From assembly GCA_030550225.1 (NCBI GenBank), contig JAUQPV010000133.1:1-7033 (forward strand): a DNA stretch of 7,033 nucleotides, given 5' to 3'. The stretch's first letter is position 1; the number at the start of each line of letters is the position of its first letter. Source of the stretch: Acidobacteriota bacterium. Lineage in GTDB: Bacteria > Acidobacteriota > HRBIN11. Shown piece by piece: positions 1 through 6,530 of this stretch. The translations under genes and the position numbers were made by a program. The notes below the pieces were generated by a model, which saw nothing but the letters and a program-made list of their open reading frames with translations, ran no database searches and was not told where the DNA came from.

Positions 1-241
1 AGGGGCTGGAAAAGCCCCTCCCAGCTGGCCGCGGCTCCGACCAGGGGCGGATTTCAAGAAAACCGCTCCAGGCCTGTATACGCGAGCGATTCGCCCACCG
101 AAAATGGAACAGTCACGCCGACGGCCCACCGCCAGATGCCGAAACATCGTCCTCTTCCCAGGGTCGGCCAGGCCGAGTCCATCCAGAGGCTCACGGACCG
201 AAGGGCTATACTCAACCGCCTACAACTGGCCTGCCGCCCAA

Positions 242-262
242 GGTCTATGGTCTATGGTCCAG
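242..262 (+). repeat. Short GGTCTAT heptamer array
   Basis: Two exact GGTCTAT units (242-248 and 249-255) are followed in phase by a degenerate third unit beginning GGTCC (256-262). The same heptamer family appears as a longer array in the same orientation at 4825-4894, on the other side of the helicase gene. Confidence 0.7.
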
Positions 263-283
263 ACCCTCAGGATGCCGGCGCTC

Positions 284-318
284 CCCGTATCTCGCATCCC
301 GTATCTCGTATCCCGGAT
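284..318 (-). repeat. ATRCGRG heptamer array just past the helicase stop
   Basis: Five consecutive 7-bp units in perfect phase begin 4 bp beyond the helicase stop codon. Read on the minus strand they fit ATNCGRG, for example ATACGAG, ATGCGAG and ATCCGGG. The array is the inverted counterpart of the ATGCRRR array at 4521-4562, upstream of the same gene. The phase is exact although the units vary, which suggests an old array that has drifted by substitution rather than by indels. Confidence 0.8.
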
Positions 319-322
319 GTCG

Positions 323-3300
323 TCACGTCGTCGGGCCGGACGCTGGCTTCGAGGATCGGACCCAACGGGGGGCCAGGCGGGCCCGCAGGCGCTGAGCCTG
401 TTTGGATTCGCCGGCCCGTTCATACAGCTCGATGGCGTATTTGTACTGGCGTCGTCGGGCGAAGAACCGGGCCCCTTCGGCCAAGTACTTGGTCCGGACG
501 CAAAACTGGTAGGCCCTCTTGGGGCCTTGCTGATGGTAGATCTGCTCGAGCAGAGAGGCCAGTTCGTTGGGACTGAACATCGGGAGGGCCCGTCGCTCGA
601 ATCCGGCCAGGACCAGGCAGTACTTGTTATACGGCGTGACCGGGACGTGCCGGAAGCATTCCCGGGCCTGTTTCGACATGCCGAGGGCGAGGAAGCGCAC
701 GCCGGCCCGTTCCCATTGCCCTTGTCGAGCCAGTGCTTCGGCTTCCTGCTGGAGTCGGCGGCGCAAGGCCTCATCATAGGGCATCCTCAGCTCTAAGACA
801 TTTCGAAGGATATCCGGCCAGCCCTGGGTCTCACAGATTTCTATTTGGGTATCCAGCTTGAACATGGCGTAGAGCCGCTGGAAGACGGTATGGGCCGGTT
901 CTCGCAAGTGGGCAGGAAGGGGCGTTTTCAGCCACTGTTCACATTGGGTTGCGACCGCCTGAGGGATCGGCGTGTAGTCGGGGCGAGAGACGATCGTGGG
1001 CAGGACATCGGACAGGTAGGCCAGGCACAGCAAGCCCGTTTCCATATCTCGGACTCGCGGCCATGCCGCCTCAAGGAACTGGTACACATACATGCCGTGC
1101 TGGTACATCTGGATGGTTTTACCGGCGTATAAGCGGGCCGCTTCGAGTACACGGTCGGCTCGCAGGAGACAGTCGATCGCTTCAAGGGGTCTTTCATTTT
1201 CCTGGTAGCACAGGGCGGCACCATAGTCCAGGCCGGCCTTTTCCATTTGTTGGGCCAGCCGGTTGAGTTCCGGGGATGGGTCAGGCATGGATTGGGCCCA
1301 CCGGCGGAGGGTTCGCAGAAACTCGGGGGCCTGTCGCTCATCGGTGGGGAGCGCGCGAGCCCAGGCCATTAAAGCCCGTGGCGTGTCTTGGGTTTTGAGG
1401 TATAGTCGGGCGGCTTTGGTGAATTGCTGACTTTTTTCGTAGCACAGGGCGGCCAAGCGGTATTCCCGGAGGCGTTCCCATAGGGGGGCGGCCTCGGCGT
1501 ACTTTTTCAGGAGGGTGAGCCGCAAGGCGTAGGGTCCGTGGGCTCGGACTTTTGGGGGACGCCGGGCGATGTCGCTTTCCCATGCCCGCATGCGTTCGGG
1601 GGTCCGGGCCTTGTCGTAGGACTCATAGGCGCGAAGCCATTCTTTCTTTTCTTCGTAGTACTGGCCGAAGAGGTAGGGGTCGTTGATCCGTTGGAGGCAA
1701 CGCAGGCAATCCTTGTCGGTTCCGACCTGGCGCCATACCCGGAGGGCGTCGGTATAGGCATGGGCGATTTCGTAGCACCGACCGGCGTCGGCGAGGCGGC
1801 CGGCCTGTTCGTAACAGAGGGCCGCTTGAGCATACCGGCCCGCCCGTTCGTAGGCCTGGGCGGCGGTCGCCGGGTCGCCTGCCCGTTCGGCCGCCCGAGC
1901 GGCGGCTTCCCAGTGGCCGGCCCGTTGCCAGTACTGGGCGGCCCGGGACCAGTCATGGCGTTCCTCAGCCCAGCGGGCGAGTTCGTCGAAGCGACCCTGT
2001 TGCTCCAGAAGGGCCGTCCGGCAGGCCATCGCCCGTTCCTCGTCGCCGAGGCGGGTCCAGATTTCGAGGGCTCCGCCGTAATCGCCGGCCCGTTCCAGGC
2101 AGGCGGCCGCCGAGGGCCACGCTTCGATGGAGGTCCAGTGTTCGGCGGCCACGCGCCAGTCTTCACGCCGTTCAGCGTCCAGGGCGAGGGCCCGGTGCAT
2201 GGCCTGGGGGAGCTGGGCGTTGCGGTAGCATTCGGCGGCGGCCCGGTAATGACCGTGGTCCATGAAGTAGTCGCCCTGTCGCTTCCAATCTTCCGGCGAG
2301 GACGTCCGACGCCATCGGGTGTCAAAAACGTGGAGGTCCGTCGTGACGAACACGATGTCCCGGACGGGGGGCCACCGCCAGATCGGGGCCCCTTCGGGGC
2401 CGTCGTAGACGATGAGGTCGTGGCGGGCCCGGGTGATGCCCACGTAGAGCAGGTTGATCTCGTGCTGAATGTAGGCGTGGTGGAGTCGGCGGAGCGACTC
2501 GGGGTCGCCCTGGAGGATCTGCCGCCACAGGGTCTGGAGCGTCGGGTCGCTACAGAACTTCCAGAGGACCACGGTATGGAATTCCAGGCCCTTGGCTTCC
2601 CGGATGGTGAAGATCCGCTCGGTCTTCAGGGTCTGACGCAGGAGGTCCCGCTCGTCCGTAGTCCGGGTCAGGATCGTCTGGTCGGCGGCGAAGGCCCGGA
2701 GGTGGGCCAACAGGTCCGTTTCCTGGACGTTCTCTAAGACGAATGGGGGGTGCCCCTGGAACTTCCACTCGTCCGGGCGTTCATCGTGGGTCACGCCGAC
2801 GCGTTCCTGCTTCAGTCGGAGCAGGGTGTTGGCGAGTTGCACGATACTGCCCGTATTGCGAAAGTTCAGCGACAGGTAGTGGATTTCCGGGACGGCTAGG
2901 CCCCGTTCATAGAAGAGTCGTCGGACCTCTTCCCATCGGAACCCGCTCGGGTTGATGCTCTGCTTCGTGTCGCCTGTGAGGACGATGTGAGCCGGATTCC
3001 GCGCCAGCCGGAACAAGAAGGTCAGCTGGATTTCCGTCAGGTCCTGGACTTCGTCACAGACCACGAAGTCGTACAGGTCCGTCTCCCGAGCGGTCCGGTC
3101 CAGAGCCGCCAGGGCCGCCCGCGTGAGGTCGATCTCGTCCCAGGCCTGACGCCGTTCGAGGGCGTCCTGGTACCAGGCGGCGATGGCGTATATCGCCTTT
3201 CGGTCGGCGGCGAAGAGGGGCGCGCGTTTGCGACTGAGGCGTTCGTACTCGGCCCACGTGAGCAGGGGCTGGTCGAACTCGGCGGCGGCCCGGGCGACCT

Positions 3301-4477
3301 CCTGGCCGATAGTGTGGAGGGCTCGAAGGAGTCGTTCCGGCTCCCGTTGGTACAACTCGGAGAGGCGTCGGATGGCCTCGGACCAGGCGAGGCCGAGCAG
3401 ACGCTGAAAGACCGGTTCGACCTTCGGGAACACGCGAGTATTCGGCAGGGCGAGCAAGTAGGCCTGTATCGTTTGGAGAGTTTCCGGGTCACCCGAGCCC
3501 CGTCCTAAAGCGGAGAGGGCTTCCTTCCATCGGTCGAGGTTGAACTGGGGTTTGGCGCCCTTGATGATGGCTCGGATCTCTTCCCAGACCAGGATGGGGT
3601 CGTACCGTTCGGCGTCGGGATAGCCCCGGAAGAAGCGCACGAACCGGAAGACATCGACTTCTCGGTCAGGCGGGAAACGGCGTTCGGCGTCGGGGACCCA
3701 GCGTCGGCAGAGGTCGACAAAGGTAACGAATTCCGGGGGGACGGGGTCCACGTATCCGGTGGCCCGGCAGAGTCCCTCATATAAGTGCCGGGCGAATCGG
3801 CTCAGGTACGGATGATACGTGACATAGAGTTTCCGGCGTCCGTGGAGCCAGGGACTGCAGAGGTAATAGACCGTCAGCGTGGTCTTGCCGCTACCGGCCG
3901 TCCCGGCGATGAGCAGGGGCGGCCGCCGCGGGAGGAGGCTCCGCTGTTCTTCCGTCAGGTACAGATAAGGCTCGAACTCTCCCGCTTCATAGAGGAGCAG
4001 GTGACGCCACTCGTCCTCCGTCAGGACGAACCATCGTTGCGGACCGCTCTCGTAGGTCACCCGGGCTTCGATGGGCTCCTGCGTGCGATAGTCCTCCCGA
4101 AAGGCCGTGAAGTCTGCGTCCCGGTGTTCCTCCACATGATAAGGGGTGAAGTGAAGGAAGGGGGCCAGTTCGGGCTCGATCCGACGGGCCTCCCGAACGA
4201 CGGCGTCATGTTCGGCGATCGCCCACACGTAGACCAGGAGGGTCTCCGGGTCGCGAAGCGGATGCCCCAGCGTGAACAGCAGACGGTCGCCCCGGGAGAC
4301 ACGCCCCTCAAAGACGACCTTACCCGACAGTTGCTTGAGTTTTTTGACCCGCAGCCCGCCGTCCCACAGGCCACATTCGAGGAATTCAAAGACTTTGCGG
4401 AGTTGCTGACGTCGTTCCTTTGACAGTTGAAGCAGGTGCCGTTTCACCGAGTCGTTGACCAGGACGACCACACGCAT
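323..4477 (-). CDS. RelE/ParE-like domain fused to UvrD/Rep-type SF1 helicase with long TPR-like solenoid
   Basis: This 1384-residue protein has three parts. Residues 1-100 resemble the RelE/ParE toxin fold: helices rich in K, R and Q (about 10-34), a basic stretch RVKKLKQLSGK (43-53), then GRVSRGDRLLFTL (58-70) and a final strand followed by EHD (89-91). Residues 171-700 carry every SF1A helicase motif: Q motif LTEEQR (174-179), Walker A GTAGSGKTT (192-200), Walker B CDEVQD (474-479), motif III LTGDTKQS (500-507), motif IV NFR (538-540), motif V EAKGLEF (627-633) and motif VI LYVGITRAR (677-685). It should therefore bind ATP and probably translocates 3'-5' on single-stranded nucleic acid. 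Residues 727-1365 are helical repeats of SNAP/TPR style; the clearest stretch (842-919) is six units of exactly 13 residues, such as DPATAAQAYERAG at 868-880. No signal peptide or membrane segment is visible, so the protein is cytoplasmic. The ATG at 4477 is preceded by only a weak Shine-Dalgarno (AGGGTG, 4484-4489). The gene stands alone and diverges from glnA. RelE-like domains fused to UvrD helicases are known in bacteria, but their role is unclear to me; defence, repair or RNA/ribosome stress are possibilities. The helicase call is firm, the toxin fold likely, the function open. Confidence 0.93.
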   Translation of the reverse strand: MRVVVLVNDSVKRHLLQLSKERRQQLRKVFEFLECGLWDGGLRVKKLKQLSGKVVFEGRVSRGDRLLFTLGHPLRDPETLLVYVWAIAEHDAVVREARRIEPELAPFLHFTPYHVEEHRDADFTAFREDYRTQEPIEARVTYESGPQRWFVLTEDEWRHLLLYEAGEFEPYLYLTEEQRSLLPRRPPLLIAGTAGSGKTTLTVYYLCSPWLHGRRKLYVTYHPYLSRFARHLYEGLCRATGYVDPVPPEFVTFVDLCRRWVPDAERRFPPDREVDVFRFVRFFRGYPDAERYDPILVWEEIRAIIKGAKPQFNLDRWKEALSALGRGSGDPETLQTIQAYLLALPNTRVFPKVEPVFQRLLGLAWSEAIRRLSELYQREPERLLRALHTIGQEVARAAAEFDQPLLTWAEYERLSRKRAPLFAADRKAIYAIAAWYQDALERRQAWDEIDLTRAALAALDRTARETDLYDFVVCDEVQDLTEIQLTFLFRLARNPAHIVLTGDTKQSINPSGFRWEEVRRLFYERGLAVPEIHYLSLNFRNTGSIVQLANTLLRLKQERVGVTHDERPDEWKFQGHPPFVLENVQETDLLAHLRAFAADQTILTRTTDERDLLRQTLKTERIFTIREAKGLEFHTVVLWKFCSDPTLQTLWRQILQGDPESLRRLHHAYIQHEINLLYVGITRARHDLIVYDGPEGAPIWRWPPVRDIVFVTTDLHVFDTRWRRTSSPEDWKRQGDYFMDHGHYRAAAECYRNAQLPQAMHRALALDAERREDWRVAAEHWTSIEAWPSAAACLERAGDYGGALEIWTRLGDEERAMACRTALLEQQGRFDELARWAEERHDWSRAAQYWQRAGHWEAAARAAERAGDPATAAQAYERAGRYAQAALCYEQAGRLADAGRCYEIAHAYTDALRVWRQVGTDKDCLRCLQRINDPYLFGQYYEEKKEWLRAYESYDKARTPERMRAWESDIARRPPKVRAHGPYALRLTLLKKYAEAAPLWERLREYRLAALCYEKSQQFTKAARLYLKTQDTPRALMAWARALPTDERQAPEFLRTLRRWAQSMPDPSPELNRLAQQMEKAGLDYGAALCYQENERPLEAIDCLLRADRVLEAARLYAGKTIQMYQHGMYVYQFLEAAWPRVRDMETGLLCLAYLSDVLPTIVSRPDYTPIPQAVATQCEQWLKTPLPAHLREPAHTVFQRLYAMFKLDTQIEICETQGWPDILRNVLELRMPYDEALRRRLQQEAEALARQGQWERAGVRFLALGMSKQARECFRHVPVTPYNKYCLVLAGFERRALPMFSPNELASLLEQIYHQQGPKRAYQFCVRTKYLAEGARFFARRRQYKYAIELYERAGESKQAQRLRARLAPRWVRSSKPASGPTT

Positions 4478-4520
4478 GGGCGCACCCTGGGGATGGGAAG
4501 ACTATGATCCAAAGGACGGG

Positions 4521-4562
4521 ATGCGAAATGCAAGATGCAGGATGCGGGATGCGAGATGCGGG
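4521..4562 (+). repeat. ATGCRRR heptamer array upstream of the helicase
   Basis: Six consecutive 7-bp units in perfect phase fit ATGCRRR (for example ATGCGAA, ATGCAGG, ATGCGAG), with a partial ATGG after them. The array starts 43 bp upstream of the helicase start codon. It has the same consensus family as the array at 284-318 but the opposite orientation, so the purine-rich strand points away from the gene at both ends. Confidence 0.85.
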
Positions 4563-4592
4563 ATGGTGCACGGCGGATTCGGCAAGGTACCC

Positions 4593-4613
4593 TTCACCGT
4601 TCGCCCTTCGCCT
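4593..4613 (+). repeat. Three TTCRCCY-type heptamers
   Basis: TTCACCG, TTCGCCC and TTCGCCT follow each other in 7-bp phase. This looks like a third heptamer family, but with only three units it could be chance in GC-rich DNA. Confidence 0.45.
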
Positions 4614-4637
4614 TGGACCGTCGGCAGGTCGGGGGTA

Positions 4638-4673
4638 GGGGCAGGCCTATGTGCCTGCCCTCATGCCTGCCCC
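4638..4673. repeat. GGGGCAGGC inverted repeat with two possible partners
   Basis: GGGGCAGGC (4638-4646) can pair with GCCTGCCC at 4653-4660 (8 bp, 6-nt loop) or with GCCTGCCCC at 4665-4673 (9 bp, 18-nt loop). The two right arms are direct repeats of each other, so only one can pair at a time. There is no T-run after either arm. Confidence 0.65.
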
Positions 4674-4680
4674 TGGGATG

Positions 4681-4792
4681 GGCCTCTGGCGGGAGCGCAG
4701 GCGTCCCCGCCTGCAGGAGCGCCGGCCTCTGGCCTGCGGGAATCGCAGGCGTCCCCGCCTGCCGGAATGTGGCCCTCCGGCCTCCGGACATC
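4681..4792 (+). repeat. 48-bp tandem of GC-rich palindromic elements
   Basis: An identical 18-mer, GCAGGCGTCCCCGCCTGC, occurs at 4697-4714 and 4745-4762; each is a 7-bp stem with a TCCC loop. A second palindrome, GCCGGCCTCTGGCCTGC (4721-4737), lies between them, with short linkers of the type SGGARY. The second copy continues as a degraded version to 4792, giving a 48-bp tandem unit, and a shortened partial copy lies at 4681-4696. The same elements occur at 6531-6574 in this orientation and at 6741-6866 in the opposite orientation. CRISPR is ruled out by the short, near-constant linkers. Confidence 0.85.
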
Positions 4793-4824
4793 GGGAGCCA
4801 TCCCGGTGTCATCCTTAGAGAACC

Positions 4825-4894
4825 GGTCCGCGGCCCAAGGTCCGTAATCTATGGTCCGAGGTCTATAGTCCATGGTCTATGGTCTATGGTCCTC
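4825..4894 (+). repeat. Ten-unit GGTCYRT heptamer array
   Basis: Ten consecutive 7-bp units stay in phase across 70 bp. Four begin GGTCC and three are exact GGTCTAT (4860-4866, 4874-4880, 4881-4887); the others (GGCCCAA, AATCTAT, AGTCCAT) differ from the consensus at one to four positions. The array ends about 38 bp before the -35 box of the glnA promoter, and its last unit forms the start of the hairpin at 4894-4918. Confidence 0.85.
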
Positions 4895-4918
4895 CTCCCA
4901 GGCCTACCCTCTGGGAGG
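4894..4918. other. Hairpin upstream of the glnA promoter
   Basis: CCTCCCAG (4894-4901) pairs perfectly with CTGGGAGG (4911-4918), an 8-bp stem with a 9-nt loop. It lies between the heptamer array and the glnA -35 box. With no transcript known to cross it and no T-run directly after it, its role is open: a stop for read-through transcription, a protein site, or repeat debris. Confidence 0.45.
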
Positions 4919-4931
4919 GCAGGGGCCTTTC

Positions 4932-4959
4932 TTGACGTCCCGCTTGCATTGTGTATCTT
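4932..4959 (+). promoter_or_regulatory. Probable sigma-70-type promoter of glnA
   Basis: TTGACG (4932-4937, five of six consensus bases) is separated by 16 bp from TATCTT (4954-4959, four of six). Transcription would start near 4966 and give a leader of roughly 115 nt before the glnA ATG. The leader has a small stem (TCCTC 4964-4968 with GAGGA 4979-4983). I saw no match to an NtcA-type or other known nitrogen-regulator site. Confidence 0.5.
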
Positions 4960-5064
4960 AGAGTCCTCTCATGGCCTTGAGGAATTTATCTGCCTGCTGC
5001 CTATGACGATAGCTTGTCTATCTCGTCACCCCGTCGCCTCGCTCACTTTACCACTTTACCTGAT

Positions 5065-5071
5065 AAAGGAG
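5065..5071 (+). promoter_or_regulatory. glnA ribosome binding site, deciding the start
   Basis: AAAGGAG lies 8 nt before the ATG at 5080 and decides that start over an in-frame TTG at 5014, which would add 22 residues unlike any glutamine synthetase N-terminus. A weak hairpin (CTTTA 5054-5058 with TAAAG 5064-5068) overlaps the first bases of the site, and two direct CACTTTAC repeats (5044-5059) precede it. Confidence 0.75.
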
Positions 5072-5079
5072 TTGGAAGC

Positions 5080-6396
5080 ATGAGCGGTATATCGGGCGCC
5101 CTTACGAACCTTCAGAAGAACGGCGTGGAGGTCATCACCTTAGTCTTTACCGACGTCTTAGGCCGTCTCAAGGGCTTCAATCTCAGCGTCAACGAGATCG
5201 AGCGGGCTTTCTCGGAGGGGATCGTCTTCGACGGTTCCTCCGTCGAGGGGTTCGTGCGGATCGAAGAGTCCGACCTCATCGCTCGGCCGGACCCGCAAGC
5301 CGTATTTGTGGCGCCGGCTCAGGTCAGCGGCTTCAAGACGGCCTTCATCGTTTGCGACGTCCTGCGGGTCGACGGCCGGCCCTTCGAGCGGGATCCCCGG
5401 CATATCTTGAAGCGGGCCCTCGAACAGATCCAAAAGCAGGGTTACCAGTACTACGTCGGCCCCGAGCTCGAGTACTTCTATTTTGGGAGCGACTCGACGC
5501 CGACGCTCCTGGACGACGCCGGGTACTTCGATACCCTGCCGTCGTATCGGCCGACCCTGGCCCGGGAAGAGACGGTCAAGGTCCTTCGGGAGATGGGCAT
5601 CGAGGTCGAGGCGTCCCACCATGAAGTCTCCCCGAGTCAGCACGAGATCGACTTTCGGTACCGGGACGCCCTGCGCATGGCCGATACGCTTCAGATCTCC
5701 AAGATGATCATCAAAGAGGTCGCCCGAAAGTATGACCTCTATGCGTCCTTCATGCCGAAGCCCATCTTCGGGATTAACGGGAGCGGGATGCATATCCACA
5801 TGTCCCTGTGGCGGGGCGACGAAAACCTCTTTTACGATGCCAAGGACCCCTATCAGCTTTCGAGCCTGGCTCGACATTTTCTGGGGGGTCTCCTGAAGTA
5901 TGTCAAGCACATCGCTCTCGTGACGAACCAGTGGGTCAACTCCTACAAGCGGCTCGTCGTCGGCTATGAGGCCCCGGTCTATATCTCGTGGGGCCGGTTT
6001 AACCGGTCGGCCCTCGTGCGGGTCCCGGCCTTCAAGAAGCCGGCCTCGGCCCGGCTGGAGTTCCGGGCCCCCGACCCGGGAACCAATCCCTACTTGGCCC
6101 TCGCGTGTGTCCTGACGGCTGGCATGCGGGGCGTCAGCGAACGTATCGACCCGCCTGAGCCGATCGAGATGGACATCTACCATATGCCTGAGGCCGACCG
6201 CCAGCGTCGGAGCATCGACACGCTCCCGGCGTCCCTCCTGGAGGCTATTGAGCTGGCCATGCAGTCGCCTATCCTGGCCGAGGCCCTCGGGGAGCCGCTG
6301 TTTGAAAAGATCGTCGAAAACAAGCGGGTCGAGTGGGACAAGTTCCGGATGGCCGTGACGGACTACGAGATTCAGACCTACTACCGGATGCTGTGA
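5080..6396 (+). CDS. glnA: Glutamine synthetase, type I-alpha
   Basis: The cytoplasmic enzyme makes glutamine from glutamate, ammonia and ATP and normally works as a dodecamer. The 438-residue length fits the I-alpha class (about 440; I-beta is about 470). Visible motifs include DGSSVEGFVRIEESD (51-65), the metal-ligand strand GPELEYF (127-133; E129, E131), HHEVSPSQHE (180-189; E182, E189), the ATP-site segment NGSGMHIH (233-240; H238), the glutamate-flap region GYEAP (295-299; E297), NRSALVRVP (308-316) and RLEFRAPDPGTNPYLA (325-340; E327, R329). R60 aligns with the arginine that mediates glutamine feedback inhibition in Bacillus subtilis (R62). The I-beta adenylylation region is absent, so control is more likely by feedback or a partner protein. 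One oddity is V294, where the widely conserved NSYKRLVPGYEAP motif has proline. Promoter and ribosome site are its own, and no glnR or glnB lies beside it. Identification is secure. Confidence 0.97.
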   Translation: MSGISGALTNLQKNGVEVITLVFTDVLGRLKGFNLSVNEIERAFSEGIVFDGSSVEGFVRIEESDLIARPDPQAVFVAPAQVSGFKTAFIVCDVLRVDGRPFERDPRHILKRALEQIQKQGYQYYVGPELEYFYFGSDSTPTLLDDAGYFDTLPSYRPTLAREETVKVLREMGIEVEASHHEVSPSQHEIDFRYRDALRMADTLQISKMIIKEVARKYDLYASFMPKPIFGINGSGMHIHMSLWRGDENLFYDAKDPYQLSSLARHFLGGLLKYVKHIALVTNQWVNSYKRLVVGYEAPVYISWGRFNRSALVRVPAFKKPASARLEFRAPDPGTNPYLALACVLTAGMRGVSERIDPPEPIEMDIYHMPEADRQRRSIDTLPASLLEAIELAMQSPILAEALGEPLFEKIVENKRVEWDKFRMAVTDYEIQTYYRML

Positions 6397-6425
6397 CTTC
6401 GGCGTTCAGGGCATCGGGTGGCTAT

Positions 6426-6482
6426 GAGACCGCCCCGCTTGGCGGGTAGGGTCTCGGCGTCTGCCGTAGCCCTACGGACGCC
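6426..6482 (+). terminator. Two adjacent strong hairpins after glnA
   Basis: Starting 30 bp after the glnA stop, GAGACC (6426-6431) pairs with GGTCTC (6450-6455) around an inner CCCGC/GCGGG stem (6434-6438 with 6442-6446). Immediately after it, GGCGT (6456-6460) pairs with ACGCC (6478-6482) around CCGTAG/CTACGG (6464-6469 with 6472-6477), leaving a 3-nt bulge. Position and strength suggest the end of the glnA transcript, but neither hairpin is followed by a T-run, so this is not a classical intrinsic terminator. It may protect the 3' end or work with Rho. Confidence 0.4.
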
Positions 6483-6530
6483 GCCATGACTGGCATTGCC
6501 AGGGCCTCAAAGTTCGCCTTTCTTCTGGAC

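Larger units (their letters stand above)
1..322. other. Intergenic region left of the helicase gene
   Basis: No gene is recognised here. Positions 1-7 (AGGGGCT) and 13-19 (AGCCCCT) form a 7-bp hairpin with a 5-nt loop; it has no T-run on either side, so it is not a convincing terminator. Two heptamer arrays (242-262 and 284-318) lie close to the helicase stop codon. All three plus-strand frames stay open from the left edge, but their translations are rich in R, P and S, look like nothing known, and run antisense into the helicase gene. On the minus strand an ATG at 147 follows the purine-rich GAAGAGG and stays open for 49 codons to the left edge. It could be the start of a gene downstream of the helicase, but its translation is not recognisable, so I do not call it. 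Confidence 0.6.
4478..5079. other. Divergent spacer between helicase and glnA, mostly repeats
   Basis: This 602-bp region separates two divergent start codons. From the helicase side it holds an ATGCRRR heptamer array, three TTCRCCY heptamers, a GGGGCAGGC inverted repeat, a 48-bp palindromic tandem, a GGTCYRT heptamer array and an 8-bp-stem hairpin (4894-4918), followed by the glnA promoter and a leader of about 115 nt. Open frames crossing it translate the repeats (SPPAG and AGTPAL style peptides) and are not believed. I saw no convincing promoter for the helicase: a CATAGT hexamer on the minus strand (4501-4506) is a poor -10 with no -35 at a suitable distance. Confidence 0.8.

Noticed and set aside
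1..19. Intrinsic terminator at the left edge
   Set aside because: A good 7-bp stem, but neither strand has a T-run after it and no gene is seen to end there.
1..147. Minus-strand frame opening with ATG at 147 and running to the left edge
   Set aside because: A purine-rich GAAGAGG precedes it and it could be a downstream gene, but the 49 visible residues are basic, unrecognisable and too few to support a call.
104..796. Long plus-strand open frames (also 136-576) at the left end
   Set aside because: They run antisense through the end of the helicase gene, translate the heptamer arrays into low-complexity peptide and resemble no protein family. GC-rich DNA gives such shadow frames readily.
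4501..4535. Helicase promoter on the minus strand (CATAGT -10)
   Set aside because: The -10 matches only four of six bases and the nearest TTGCAT is 21 bp away, too far for a normal promoter.
4535..5083. Plus-strand open frame of 182 codons in the divergent spacer
   Set aside because: It starts in a heptamer array, translates the palindromic tandem, crosses the glnA promoter and ends on the glnA start codon. No sign of a real protein.
5158..6183. 341-codon open frame antisense to glnA
   Set aside because: glnA on the other strand is unambiguous; the antisense frame is a codon-bias shadow without family features.
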